From contig JAFYVB010000017.1 in assembly GCA_017549335.1 (NCBI GenBank), positions 1 through 64,000 on the forward strand: a DNA stretch of 64,000 nucleotides, written 5' to 3'. Shown here piece after piece: positions 34,319 through 44,360 of the stretch. The notes beneath the pieces were generated by a model. The model searched no databases and was not told the DNA's origin. It was given only the letters and a program-made list of their open reading frames with translations. The position numbers and the translations under genes were made by a program. The stretch comes from Clostridia bacterium (GTDB taxonomy: Bacteria; Bacillota; Clostridia; Christensenellales; Aristaeellaceae). Position 1 is the first letter of the stretch; each line of letters begins with the position of its first letter.

Positions 34319-35209
34319 ATGAACGAAGAACAGATCCGTACATTTCTCAGCATCATAAAGCGCGGCAGTTTTTCAGCAGCGGCACAGGAAATGTTTATGT
34401 CCCAGCCCGCTGTCACTCACCGCGTGAAAACACTGGAAGAAGAACTGGGCGTTCCCCTGTTCGTCCGCGATAACGCCCGGGCTGTGCTGACGCCTGCGGG
34501 ACAGGTGTTTTTGAAAGAAGCCCAATCCCTTGAAAACGCTTTTCGGCGCGCCCATGCCAGCGTTTCTCCCTTTTCTCAGGGCAGCATCCTGCGCATCGGC
34601 TTTCCATCCATCATGATGTTGGGCGAATGCCGGGCATTTTTTGCCGTTATGAAGCTTGCCGGTCTTTCGGATAATCTGACGCTGCATTCCGTGCTGCTTG
34701 AAAATCCCTCGCAGAATCTGCAAAAGCTTTTGTCGGGCGATGTGGATCTGGTGTTTTCCGATATCGATCCCGTCGTTTATAACGCTTCGCAGTTCAACAA
34801 GCGTATTCTTTTCCACTGCACGGCTTACGCCTGCGTCCACAAAGATCACCGCTGGGCTTCGCTCCAGCAAATTCCCGTCCATTCGCTGCAGGAGGAAACC
34901 GTTTTCCGCTACCGCGACAGCACCCATTTTTCCGCACAGTTCAGCAGTCTTTTGCGGGAATTTCCGTTGATGAAGACCACAAAGGAATTTGACACCATCA
35001 CGCAGGCATTGGCGATGCTGACCGCCCGGGAAGGCGTGGTCATTACCAACGGAAAATGGACCAGCTCCTCCAGCCACGTTTATCTCCCGCTTGCGCCCGA
35101 TATTTCCATGCGTATCGGCGTGATCTGGCTGAAAAAGCGCTCCTCCTCCGCGCTCCGTCTGCTTGTTGACCGCATCGGCGAACTGCCCGGTGATATCTGG
35201 CGTATTTGA
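34319..35209 (+). CDS. LysR-family transcriptional regulator
   Basis: A 296-residue regulator: N-terminal winged helix-turn-helix (FLSIIKRGSFSAAAQEMFMSQPAVTHRVKTLEEELGVPLF, about 9-48) and a periplasmic-binding-protein-like effector domain. It diverges from the secreted FMN-motif gene and is followed after 22 bases by an M20 peptidase, so either could be its target. Effector unknown. Confidence 0.93.
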   Translation: MNEEQIRTFLSIIKRGSFSAAAQEMFMSQPAVTHRVKTLEEELGVPLFVRDNARAVLTPAGQVFLKEAQSLENAFRRAHASVSPFSQGSILRIGFPSIMMLGECRAFFAVMKLAGLSDNLTLHSVLLENPSQNLQKLLSGDVDLVFSDIDPVVYNASQFNKRILFHCTAYACVHKDHRWASLQQIPVHSLQEETVFRYRDSTHFSAQFSSLLREFPLMKTTKEFDTITQALAMLTAREGVVITNGKWTSSSSHVYLPLAPDISMRIGVIWLKKRSSSALRLLVDRIGELPGDIWRI

Positions 35210-35231
35210 TCCATTCTCCGGAGGTAGCATC

Positions 35232-36503
35232 TTGAACTGTTTTGAATCAAACCAACGCGCCGTGCGGGCGCTGTCGCTGGCCATTATGCAGCCCACAGTA
35301 TCGGGCGGCGACGCCGCGCCCTTTTATCGGCTGCATACGCTGCTGCGTCAGCTGTTCCCCAAGCTGTTTTCCCACGCCTCCTGCGAAGCATTCGGGCTGT
35401 CGCTGCTCATTCACCTGCCCGGAAGGCAAAGCGCCCGTCCCATGGTTTTCCTTTCCCACATGGACGTGGTGGATGCCGGCGATGAAAGCCGCTGGACCCA
35501 CGCTCCCTTCGGCGGCGAAGTGGACGGCGGCTACATTTACGGCCGCGGCGCTGCGGATATGAAGGGCCATATGATCGCCCTGCTCACAGCGGCGGAAGAT
35601 CTGCTTTCGGAGGGCTGGAACCCTGCCAGCGATATCTATTTTGCCTTTTCCTGTGATGAAGAACTGCGGGGCGGCAGTATGGAAAAGCTCTCCTGCATCC
35701 TGCGGGACAGAGGCGTAAAGCCCCTGTTTATTCTGGACGAGGGCGGCAGCGTATCCAGCCCCTATGCCCTCACCACCGAAAGCGCCGCCTACGTGGGCGT
35801 AGCGGAAAAAGGCCGTCTGTGGTTTTCGCTGTCCTGCGAAGGCATGTACGCCATGGAAAAGCTGTCCAAGGCCGCTGCACGCATCGCCCGCATTCATCCC
35901 AAAGGCCGCCTGTCTGCCCCTGTCTTAGCAGAAATGCTCCCCGCGATGCGCCCGATCCTCCCCCGGCGCGACCGCTGGTGTCTACGATATCACAGCGTTC
36001 TTGGCAAACGCCTGATCTACCGTTTTTCCCGCACAGCCGCAGGCTATTCCATCACCCATACGCAGCTGATGCTCTGGAAGCAGCAGGGAGATGCGCTGAT
36101 GCATGAAAAGCCCACGCTGTACTATACCGCCGGCATTCTGCCAGGCGACAGCACCGAAGAAATGCTCGACCGCGTGCGCCGTATCATCCGCAGAACGGAC
36201 ATCACGCTGACGCTGGGCTGCCTTGAAGAGCCCAGCAATGTATCTCCCGCCCAAGGCTTGGCATGGGACGCGCTGGTCACCGCCATTCAGGTGCATTTTC
36301 CGGGCAAAAGCATCATCCCTTCCCTCCTTGCCGGCGGCACGGACGCCCGCCGCATGGAAAAGCTTTGCCCTCATGTTTTCCGTTTCAGCCCCTTCGTTTT
36401 CTCTGCCGAGGAGCTCAGCCGCGTCCACGGCTATGATGAAAGAATCTCCATCGAAAATCTCTCCCGCGGCGTGTCTTTTTTCAGGCAAATGCTGCAATCC
36501 TGA
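35232..36503 (+). CDS. M20-family metallopeptidase
   Basis: A 423-residue dizinc peptidase or deacylase. Zinc and catalytic residues are visible: His76 (FLSHMDVVDAG), Asp109 (GRGAADMKGH), Glu143/144 (SCDEELRGG) and a late His in RVHGYDERIS. A lid/dimerisation domain is inserted in the middle. I chose TTG at 35232 because GGAGG stands seven bases before it; an upstream ATG in frame lies inside lysR. Cytoplasmic; it may cleave dipeptides or N-acyl amino acids. Probably cotranscribed with lysR. Confidence 0.88.
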   Translation: MNCFESNQRAVRALSLAIMQPTVSGGDAAPFYRLHTLLRQLFPKLFSHASCEAFGLSLLIHLPGRQSARPMVFLSHMDVVDAGDESRWTHAPFGGEVDGGYIYGRGAADMKGHMIALLTAAEDLLSEGWNPASDIYFAFSCDEELRGGSMEKLSCILRDRGVKPLFILDEGGSVSSPYALTTESAAYVGVAEKGRLWFSLSCEGMYAMEKLSKAAARIARIHPKGRLSAPVLAEMLPAMRPILPRRDRWCLRYHSVLGKRLIYRFSRTAAGYSITHTQLMLWKQQGDALMHEKPTLYYTAGILPGDSTEEMLDRVRRIIRRTDITLTLGCLEEPSNVSPAQGLAWDALVTAIQVHFPGKSIIPSLLAGGTDARRMEKLCPHVFRFSPFVFSAEELSRVHGYDERISIENLSRGVSFFRQMLQS

Positions 36504-36508
36504 TTTCA

Positions 36509-36537
36509 TTGACAAATAAGGAAAATCCCGCTATTAT
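36509..36537 (+). promoter_or_regulatory. Promoter of the cyclophilin-zapA-U32 block
   Basis: TTGACA (36509-36514) and TATTAT (36532-36537), 17-base spacer. Confidence 0.8.
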
Positions 36538-36578
36538 TAGATTGAAAAAATATGCATCAATACAGGAGGTACACCCTT

Positions 36579-37106
<528 letters not shown>

Positions 37107-37121
37107 TCCCAAGGAGCACCC

Positions 37122-37373
37122 ATGGAAACCACAGCCGTTGTTGTGCAGATCATGGGCCGCGATTACCGGCTCACCAGCACCACTCCGCCCCAGCAGGTTC
37201 AGCGCGCCGCCGCCTATGTTGACCGCAGGATGCGCGAACTGAATGCCGCAGGGCTTCAAAACCACGAAGCGCTGTCTGTGATGACGGCGCTGCAGATGGC
37301 AGACGAATTACTCCGTGCGCAGGACGAAAACACCCGTCTGCGCCGCAAACTGGACGAATTGAACCATGACTGA
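37122..37373 (+). CDS. zapA: Cell division protein ZapA
   Basis: An 83-residue protein with the ZapA layout: N-terminal beta hairpin (VVVQIMGRDYRLTS), the HVDRRMRE-like helix (AAAYVDRRMRELN) and a C-terminal coiled coil (about 45-82). ZapA bundles FtsZ filaments at the division site. It overlaps the U32 peptidase start by eight bases, the common Firmicutes order zapA-U32-mutS2. Confidence 0.9.
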   Translation: METTAVVVQIMGRDYRLTSTTPPQQVQRAAAYVDRRMRELNAAGLQNHEALSVMTALQMADELLRAQDENTRLRRKLDELNHD

Positions 37374-39699
37374 TTTTCTCCCCGAGCTCCTTGCTCCCGC
37401 AGGCAGCCGCGAGGCCGCACTGGCTGCGCTTGCCAACGGCGCCGACGCCATTTATCTTGGCGCGGCGTCCTTTGGTGCGCGTGCAGCCGTGGGTTTTGAC
37501 GAAACCAGCCTGCAGGAGATCACGGAGCTTTTTCATTTTTACGGAAAGCGCGTATATGTAACGCTGAACACCCTCATCAAGGAAAAGGAACTGGAGGGTG
37601 TGCGGCAGACGCTGAAAATGCTGGAAAGGCTGCAGGTGGATGCCGTTTTGGTGCAGGACATGGGCGTTTTGCAGCTGATCCGGGAAGAATTTCCCGCCCT
37701 TTGCATCCACGCCAGCACGCAAATGTCCATCCATAACGCGCAGGGCGCCCGCTTTTTGCAGTCCCTTGGCGTGACCCGCGCCGTGCTGGCCCGTGAATGT
37801 ACCCTTGACGCCATCCGCGCCACCGCCGCTACGGGGATCGAGACCGAGGTTTTCGTTCACGGCGCACAGTGCGTGTGCGTATCCGGTCAGTGCCGCTATT
37901 CGGGGCTGATCGGCGGCCGCAGCGGCAACCGCGGCAGATGCGCTCAGCCCTGCCGACTGCAGTATGACTGGCAGGGAGACACGGGCGCATGGCTTTCCCC
38001 CCGGGATCTGTGCCTGCGGGACAATCTGGATGCATTGTGCGAAGCCGGGGTACACACGCTGAAGATCGAAGGCCGTCTCAAGCGTCCCGAGTATGTGGCG
38101 GTCATCACCCGCGCCTATCGCCGGGCTCTTGACAGCATCGCCCAAAAGTGCTTCAGCAAAGCCACCCTTGCCGAAAAAGAAGAGATCAGTCAGGTCTTTA
38201 CCCGGGGATTTTACTCCGGTTATGCCTTTAATGCCCGGGACGCGCAGGTGATCAATCCCCGCCGCGTCATGCATGAAGGCATCCCCATGGGCCGTGTCAA
38301 GCGCATGCTGCGCAAAGGCAATCAGCTTTTGTGCGAGGTTTTGCTGGAGCGGGAGCTGAACAACGGCGACGGTCTGCAGCTCCGCGGCGCCCGGGAGCAG
38401 GATCTGATCTACAGCGGTCCCGACGTCAAAGCCGGACAGACCGCTACTTTGCGCGTGCATCACAGCGCAAACCCAGGCGATATGGCGGTGCGCATCGACA
38501 GCGAAAAGCAGCTGCGTGCCGCCCGGGAATGCAGCACTTCCGACAGGCTGCCCCGCATCTCCTTTGACGCCGTCCTCACCGTGCATCCCGGCGCCGCCGC
38601 CACGCTGACGGTCTGTGATGACCGCGCGCAGGCCAGCGTCACGGGCGATACCGTTCAGGCCGCGCAAAATGCCGCGCTGGATGAAGCCCGCGCCCGCAAA
38701 TCCCTTGAAAAAACAGGCGATACCGCCTATACTCTGCAAAATCTCACCGTTGTGGGCGAAAACGCCTATCTGCCCGCCGCTTCCCTCAACGCCCTGCGCA
38801 GAGAGGCGCTCACGCAGCTGCGCACCGCCCGCATTGCCGCATACCGCAGGCAAACGCCCCCCGCTTATACTTTTGATCAAGATCCCGCAGACGCCGCTGC
38901 CGAAAAGCCCCTTGTATTCGTCCAGTGCTGCCACGCGCAGTGGGCGGATGCACTTCTTCGCGCCGGCGCAGACCGCTTTATCTACGCCCCCTGCGATCTG
39001 ACGGAGCCCGCTTTCTCAAGAGAGCTGTCGCTTTTGCCCAAGGGCGCATACGTTGCCCTGCCTGTGCAGCTAAGCGATCAAGCCCTGACACAGGCGCTGC
39101 AGGCCATCGCAGACCACGGGCTCCTTGCCGCCGTGGGCAGCATCGGTCAGATCGATCAATGCCGTGAAAAAGCCCCCGCTGAAATGATGACCACCGAAGG
39201 CGTGCCTGTATGGAACCGCAAGGCCTCCGATTTTCTCCGCGCCCGCGGCGCAGCATGGCAGGTGCTTCCCCGTGAACTGACAGGAAGCGAGATCGAGGAC
39301 TTTTCCGAAGCCGCCGATGCCCGGTTCATTCTGCCCGTGTACGGACGCGCAAGGCTGATGTATCTCAATCACTGCCCCGCCCGCACGGCCAAGGGGCTGA
39401 GTGCAGGCCGCGAAAACTGCCGTCTGTGCGAAAAAGGCCAGGGCTGCATCGGTCAGTCGCTGACCGACAGACGGGGAGAAGCCTTCCCCCTGCTGCCCGT
39501 GCGCATGCCGGAAGGCTGTCTTGTGCAGCTTTTGTCCAACCGCGTCCGCAATCTGGGTGAAAAAGCCCTTCCCCGCATGCACTGTCTGCTGGATTTCACG
39601 CTGGAAAGCAAGGAGGAAGCCCTTGATATTCTCCGCGCATGGCGCGAAGGCAAGGCCGTTTCCCTGTATACCGAGCGCTTTGAGCAGGGCGTGGAATAA
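37366..39699 (+). CDS. U32-family peptidase (large form)
   Basis: A 777-residue protein. The N-terminal U32 catalytic-like domain has ELLAPAGSREAALAAL, IYLGAASFGAR and the signature EVFVHGAQCVCVSGQCRYS followed by a Cys-rich RGRCAQPCRLQY; a DUF3656-type middle domain and a second beta-rich region follow, and late cysteines occur in ENCRLCEKGQGC. Members are called collagenases, but the E. coli relative RlhA hydroxylates 23S rRNA, so the role is probably RNA modification rather than proteolysis (inference). Translation is coupled to zapA. Confidence 0.9.
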   Translation: MTDFLPELLAPAGSREAALAALANGADAIYLGAASFGARAAVGFDETSLQEITELFHFYGKRVYVTLNTLIKEKELEGVRQTLKMLERLQVDAVLVQDMGVLQLIREEFPALCIHASTQMSIHNAQGARFLQSLGVTRAVLARECTLDAIRATAATGIETEVFVHGAQCVCVSGQCRYSGLIGGRSGNRGRCAQPCRLQYDWQGDTGAWLSPRDLCLRDNLDALCEAGVHTLKIEGRLKRPEYVAVITRAYRRALDSIAQKCFSKATLAEKEEISQVFTRGFYSGYAFNARDAQVINPRRVMHEGIPMGRVKRMLRKGNQLLCEVLLERELNNGDGLQLRGAREQDLIYSGPDVKAGQTATLRVHHSANPGDMAVRIDSEKQLRAARECSTSDRLPRISFDAVLTVHPGAAATLTVCDDRAQASVTGDTVQAAQNAALDEARARKSLEKTGDTAYTLQNLTVVGENAYLPAASLNALRREALTQLRTARIAAYRRQTPPAYTFDQDPADAAAEKPLVFVQCCHAQWADALLRAGADRFIYAPCDLTEPAFSRELSLLPKGAYVALPVQLSDQALTQALQAIADHGLLAAVGSIGQIDQCREKAPAEMMTTEGVPVWNRKASDFLRARGAAWQVLPRELTGSEIEDFSEAADARFILPVYGRARLMYLNHCPARTAKGLSAGRENCRLCEKGQGCIGQSLTDRRGEAFPLLPVRMPEGCLVQLLSNRVRNLGEKALPRMHCLLDFTLESKEEALDILRAWREGKAVSLYTERFEQGVE

Positions 39700-39740
39700 T
39701 AACAATCTGAAAACAAATTTTGAACTTTCTCTCCTTTGGA

Positions 39741-39769
39741 TTGCGCAGACAAAAAGCGCAATCTATACT
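39741..39769 (+). promoter_or_regulatory. Promoter of mutS2 with inverted repeat
   Basis: TTGCGC (39741-39746) and TATACT (39764-39769), 17-base spacer. ATTGCGC (39740-39746) and GCGCAAT (39756-39762) form an inverted repeat over the -35 and spacer. Confidence 0.7.
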
Positions 39770-39788
39770 TGGAAAGGAGCCTGATTTT

Positions 39789-42152
39789 ATGATGAGAGAA
39801 CGCACGCTGCGCGTATTGGAATTCACCAAGATCCGCGAGCAGCTGAGCACCTATTCCGTCACCGATATGGGACGGGAGCTGTGCCTTTCCCTTACCCCCT
39901 TCACCAATCTCTCTCAGGTGACCGAAGCGCTGGAGATCACCGAAGAAGCTCAGGTCATTCTCACTTATATGGGCGGAAGCCCCCTGATCTCCTTTTCGGA
40001 CGTCCGCGCCTATCTCACCCTTGCGGACAAGGGCGCTACGCTGAATCCCCATGCGCTGCTGGACGTGGCTGAGTGCCTGCGTGCAGCCAGAGCCGCCCGG
40101 ACAGCCCTTGTGACCGAGCGTGAAAACACGCCCCGCATCACCGCCCTTGCCAGCCGTCTGCAGACCTTCCGCAATCTGGAGGACAGCATCACGACTGCCA
40201 TCATCAGCGAGGAAGAGATCGCCGACCGCGCCAGCCCCGCACTTTTTGACATCCGCCGCCATATCAAGCAGGCCAATGAGCGCATCCGCGAAAAGCTGAG
40301 CAGCATGGCTCACGGCTCAACCTTCAGCAAATACCTGCAGGAAAGCATCGTTACCGTCCGCAACGGACGCTACGTGCTGCCCGTCAAGCAGGAATACCGC
40401 CAGTTCGTCCCCGGTCTTGTTCACGATCAGAGCAGCACGGGCGCCACGCTGTTTGTGGAGCCCATGGCGGTCGTGGAATTGGGCAATGACCTCAAGCAGT
40501 GGACGAGCAAGGAAAGGGAAGAGATCCAGCGTATTCTGGCGGAGCTTTCCGCGCAGGTGGGCGCACAGCAGGAGCTGATCGCAGAGAATATCAACATTCT
40601 CACCTCCCTTGACTTTATCTTCGCCAAGGGCCATCTCTCCCGGGAAATGCGCGCCGTGATGCCCAAGATCAACGATCAGGGACGCATCCGCCTCGTGCGC
40701 GTCAGACATCCCCTGATCCCCCGGGAAACGGTGGTTCCCTGTGATCTGTGGATGGGCGAGGACTTTACCACGCTGATCATCACCGGCCCCAACACGGGCG
40801 GCAAGACCGTCACGCTGAAAACCGTGGGGCTGCTCACCCTCATGGCCCAGTCCGGCCTGCATGTGCCGGGCAATCTGGGTACCGAGCTGAGCGTGTTCGA
40901 GCAGGTGTATGCCGATATCGGCGACGAGCAAAGCATTGAGCAGTCGCTGTCCACCTTCTCCTCCCACATGAAAAATATTGTAGAGATCGTCAGCGAAGTC
41001 ACCGACCGCGATCTGGTGCTCTTTGACGAACTGGGCGCGGGCACCGATCCTACCGAGGGCGCGGCACTGGCGCAGACCATCCTGCATACGCTGCTGCAAA
41101 GCAAGGTGCGCACCGTTGCCACCACCCATTACAGCGAGCTGAAAGCCTATGCCCTTTCCACCCCCGGCGTGGAAAACGCCAGTGTGGAATTTGACGTTTC
41201 CACCCTCCGTCCCACCTACCGTCTGTCCATCGGCGTGCCCGGCAAATCCAACGCATTTGAGATCTCCAGCCGTCTGGGCCTGCCGGAATACATCATTGAC
41301 GGCGCGAAAAAGCTGCTTTCCGCCAATGACGTACGGTTTGAAGACGTCATCGCCGGTGCAGAATATCAGCGGCAGATCGCTCAGCGTGAGCGCGAAGCCG
41401 CGGAAAGCGCCCGGGCGGAGACCATCCGGCTGCGCAACGAAGCCGAAAAGCTGTACCGCGAAATGGAAGAAAAGCGCCAGAACATCGAGCGCAAGGCCAA
41501 GGAAGACGGACGCCGCATCGTGGAAAATGCCCGCCGTGAGGCTGAAAACGTCATCCTTGAGCTGAAAAAGATGAAAAAAGAGGGCGCTGCCGGCCGCGAG
41601 GCGGAGGTCAACGCCCTGCGCAAAAAGATGCAATCCAGCATTGACGGCTTAAGCGAAGGCCTGATGGCGAAAAATCCCACGCTTACGCCGCCGCCCAAGG
41701 ATTTAAAGAGCGGCGACACCGTGGAAATCATCCACCTGAATACCCAAGGCACCGTCCTTTCCGCTCCCGACGCCAAGGGCAATGTGCAGGTGCAGGCGGG
41801 CATCATGAAGATGAACGTCAATATCACCCAGCTGCGGTTGATCAGCCAGAAAAAAACGCAGCAGAAAAAATCCTCCGTTCACGTGCACTCTCAGTCCCAA
41901 TCCCGTACCGTACGCATGGAATGCGACGTGCGCGGCATGGCGCTGGATGAAGCGCTGATGGAAGTGGAACGCTATCTGGATGAAGCCGTGATGGCCGGCA
42001 TGAACGAAGTAAGCATTGTGCACGGCAAAGGCACGGGCATTTTGAGACAGGGCATCCAGCGGCATCTGAAAACCTATCCCCACGTCAAGTCCTACCGCTC
42101 CGGCGTGTACGGCGAGGGCGAAATGGGTGTGACCATCGTGACCCTGAAATAA
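39789..42152 (+). CDS. mutS2: Endonuclease MutS2
   Basis: A 787-residue protein of MutS2 length. It lacks the mismatch-recognition domain of MutS, has a MutS core with clamp, Walker A TGPNTGGKT (about 332-340), Walker B LVLFDELGAGTDP, a long charged coiled coil (about 520-620) and a C-terminal Smr nuclease domain (from about 715; CDVRGMALDEAL, VHGKGTGILRQGIQRHL). MutS2 suppresses recombination and splits collided ribosomes in B. subtilis. Two adjacent ATGs follow AAAGGAG; the first is used. Confidence 0.96.
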   Translation: MMRERTLRVLEFTKIREQLSTYSVTDMGRELCLSLTPFTNLSQVTEALEITEEAQVILTYMGGSPLISFSDVRAYLTLADKGATLNPHALLDVAECLRAARAARTALVTERENTPRITALASRLQTFRNLEDSITTAIISEEEIADRASPALFDIRRHIKQANERIREKLSSMAHGSTFSKYLQESIVTVRNGRYVLPVKQEYRQFVPGLVHDQSSTGATLFVEPMAVVELGNDLKQWTSKEREEIQRILAELSAQVGAQQELIAENINILTSLDFIFAKGHLSREMRAVMPKINDQGRIRLVRVRHPLIPRETVVPCDLWMGEDFTTLIITGPNTGGKTVTLKTVGLLTLMAQSGLHVPGNLGTELSVFEQVYADIGDEQSIEQSLSTFSSHMKNIVEIVSEVTDRDLVLFDELGAGTDPTEGAALAQTILHTLLQSKVRTVATTHYSELKAYALSTPGVENASVEFDVSTLRPTYRLSIGVPGKSNAFEISSRLGLPEYIIDGAKKLLSANDVRFEDVIAGAEYQRQIAQREREAAESARAETIRLRNEAEKLYREMEEKRQNIERKAKEDGRRIVENARREAENVILELKKMKKEGAAGREAEVNALRKKMQSSIDGLSEGLMAKNPTLTPPPKDLKSGDTVEIIHLNTQGTVLSAPDAKGNVQVQAGIMKMNVNITQLRLISQKKTQQKKSSVHVHSQSQSRTVRMECDVRGMALDEALMEVERYLDEAVMAGMNEVSIVHGKGTGILRQGIQRHLKTYPHVKSYRSGVYGEGEMGVTIVTLK

Positions 42153-42177
42153 AGTTTGCTTCTTCGGAGGTGACACC

Positions 42178-42867
42178 GTGAAAGAAAAACCCGTCATTAT
42201 GATCGTGGATGACGATCCCAATATTGCGCAGCTGGTGAGGCTGTATCTGGAAAAGGACGGCTATCCCACCGTCGTATCCTCCCGCGGAGACGAAGCGATG
42301 GAGCTTTTCCGCCAGAACCCGCCGGGGCTGATGATCCTTGATATCATGCTGCCCGGTATGGACGGATGGCAGGTGTGCCGCGCCGTGCGGCAGATCTCCC
42401 AGATCCCCATTATCATGCTTACCGCCAAGGACGAGACCTTTGACAAGGTGCTTGGGCTTGAACTGGGCGCAGACGATTATATGACCAAGCCCTTTGAAGG
42501 CAAGGAGCTTCTCGCCCGTGTCAAGGCCGTGCTTCGCCGCACCTCTTCGGGCGCAAGCGAAAAGGATACGCTCTCCTTCCCCGGACTCACCGTCAGCCTT
42601 GACAAATATGAAGTGTATTATCAGGGCAATCCCGTGGAAATGCCCCCCAAGGAGCTGGAAGTGCTGTATTTCCTTGCCGCGCACCAGAATCGCGTGTTCA
42701 CCCGCGAACAGCTGCTGGAGCAGGTATGGGGCTTTGATTTCTTCGGCGACAGCCGCACGGTGGACGTGCATATCAAGCGTCTGCGCGAAAAGCTGCCGGG
42801 CTGCGAAAATCTGGGCTGGTCCATCCGCACGGTATGGAGCGTAGGCTATAAATTTGAGGTGAAGTAA
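42178..42867 (+). CDS. OmpR-family response regulator
   Basis: A 229-residue regulator: receiver domain with phosphoacceptor Asp in LMILDIMLPGMDG (Asp56), TAKDE and TKPFEGKELLARV, then a winged-helix domain ending RTVWSVGYKFEVK. GTG start behind CGGAGGTG. Its stop and the kinase start overlap (TAATG). It begins 25 bases after mutS2, so it may be read from the same promoter. Confidence 0.95.
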   Translation: MKEKPVIMIVDDDPNIAQLVRLYLEKDGYPTVVSSRGDEAMELFRQNPPGLMILDIMLPGMDGWQVCRAVRQISQIPIIMLTAKDETFDKVLGLELGADDYMTKPFEGKELLARVKAVLRRTSSGASEKDTLSFPGLTVSLDKYEVYYQGNPVEMPPKELEVLYFLAAHQNRVFTREQLLEQVWGFDFFGDSRTVDVHIKRLREKLPGCENLGWSIRTVWSVGYKFEVK

Positions 42868-44360
42868 TGTTCCGAAGCATGTTTGCAAGGCTGATGGCGG
42901 TTGTTCTGTCAATCGTCCTTGTTTGCGTGCTGGGATTGTTTTCCCTTTTCTACTTATCCATGCGCAGCACCTATATCGACAACCGCATGAACAGCCTGAA
43001 AACCCAGGCGTATGAGATCGCCTATCTGGCCAGCCGCGTGCGCAACAACGATATGCTCTTCCCCTTCGCTCCCAATAACAGCACCACCAATTCCTATATC
43101 GAATGGAAGGTCAATTCCGTTTATCAGGAGTTTCAGGCTTATAGCGTGGTCGTGGATCGCTCGGGAAAAGCCACGCTGTATGCCAGTCAGGCTCTGCTGC
43201 AAAGCAGCAATATCCACTTTGACGAACGCCAGATCATCAAGACGCTGTCAAGCGTGCTGCAGGGCGAGGAAATCGTCTATAAAGATACCACCGAAAACGG
43301 CCCCACCTTCACCGTGGCTGTACCGTGGGTGGATAACGGCAGCGTGCTGGGCGCCGTTTATGTGCAGACTGCTGCGCAAACGGTATACGCCACCTACGAG
43401 GGAATGGCCATGCAGGTCGCCCTGGCTGCCCTTGCTTCCTTCCTGATCGCCAGCATCTGTCTGTTCCTGATCACCAAGCAGCTGATCGGCCCGCTGCACG
43501 TCATGGCGCAGATGGCCGGCGATATGTCGCAGGGCAAGTTTGACCGCCGCGTTCCCGAAACGGGCAGCCGCGAAACAAAGGAACTGGCTGCCGCCTTTAA
43601 TTCCATGGCCACGCAGCTGGAAGCGCTGGAGCAGACGCGCCGTGACTTTGTGGCCAACGTATCCCACGAGCTGCGCTCGCCCATGACCAGTATGCAGGGC
43701 TTTCTGCAAGGAATGCTGGACGGAACCATCCCCATGCAGGAGCACAGGCAATATATGCAGATCGTTCTGGATGAGACCCGCCGCTTGTCCAAGCTGGTGG
43801 GCAGCCTGCTGAATCTCTCCCGCATGGAAAACGGCGAAACCCCGCTGGCCATGAGCCATTTCGACGTGCATGAAACCATTCGCCGCGTGATCATCGCCGC
43901 TATGACGCAGCTGGATGAAAAAGGGATGGAGCTTTCTCTCTCCTTTGAGGACGAGGCCATGTACGTTCACGCTGATCAGGATCAGATCGAGCAAGTGCTG
44001 ATCAATCTGCTTTCCAACGCCATCAAATACACCCCCGAGGGCGGGCACATCTCCATCGAAACACAGCAAAAAGACCAAACGCATATCATCCTGCGGGATG
44101 ACGGTCAGGGGATCCTGCCCGAAGACGCGCCCTATATCTTCGACCGCTTCTACAAGGCCGATAAAGCACACACCGTGGGCAAAGGCACAGGACTTGGGCT
44201 TGCCATCTGCAAGCGCATCATGGAGCGTCACCGTCAAGTGATCCGCCTGCTGCCCGCAGACCGAGGCGCAGCCTTTGAATTTACGTTGGAAAACGGCCAT
44301 GCGCCGCAAAACGAACAACCGCAGCAGGAGGACCCCGATGCAGCTGAAAGCATGGGCTAA
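42867..44360 (+). CDS. Two-component sensor histidine kinase with HAMP domain
   Basis: A 497-residue membrane kinase: transmembrane segments about 8-31 and 181-203 around an exported PAS/CHASE-like sensor of about 150 residues, HAMP (204-256), phosphoacceptor His267 (VSHELRSPMTSM), and ATPase motifs NLLSNAIKYTPEGG, DDGQGI and GTGLGLAI. It partners the regulator just upstream. Its 3' end overlaps the ispE start by 23 bases. Confidence 0.95.
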   Translation: MFRSMFARLMAVVLSIVLVCVLGLFSLFYLSMRSTYIDNRMNSLKTQAYEIAYLASRVRNNDMLFPFAPNNSTTNSYIEWKVNSVYQEFQAYSVVVDRSGKATLYASQALLQSSNIHFDERQIIKTLSSVLQGEEIVYKDTTENGPTFTVAVPWVDNGSVLGAVYVQTAAQTVYATYEGMAMQVALAALASFLIASICLFLITKQLIGPLHVMAQMAGDMSQGKFDRRVPETGSRETKELAAAFNSMATQLEALEQTRRDFVANVSHELRSPMTSMQGFLQGMLDGTIPMQEHRQYMQIVLDETRRLSKLVGSLLNLSRMENGETPLAMSHFDVHETIRRVIIAAMTQLDEKGMELSLSFEDEAMYVHADQDQIEQVLINLLSNAIKYTPEGGHISIETQQKDQTHIILRDDGQGILPEDAPYIFDRFYKADKAHTVGKGTGLGLAICKRIMERHRQVIRLLPADRGAAFEFTLENGHAPQNEQPQQEDPDAAESMG

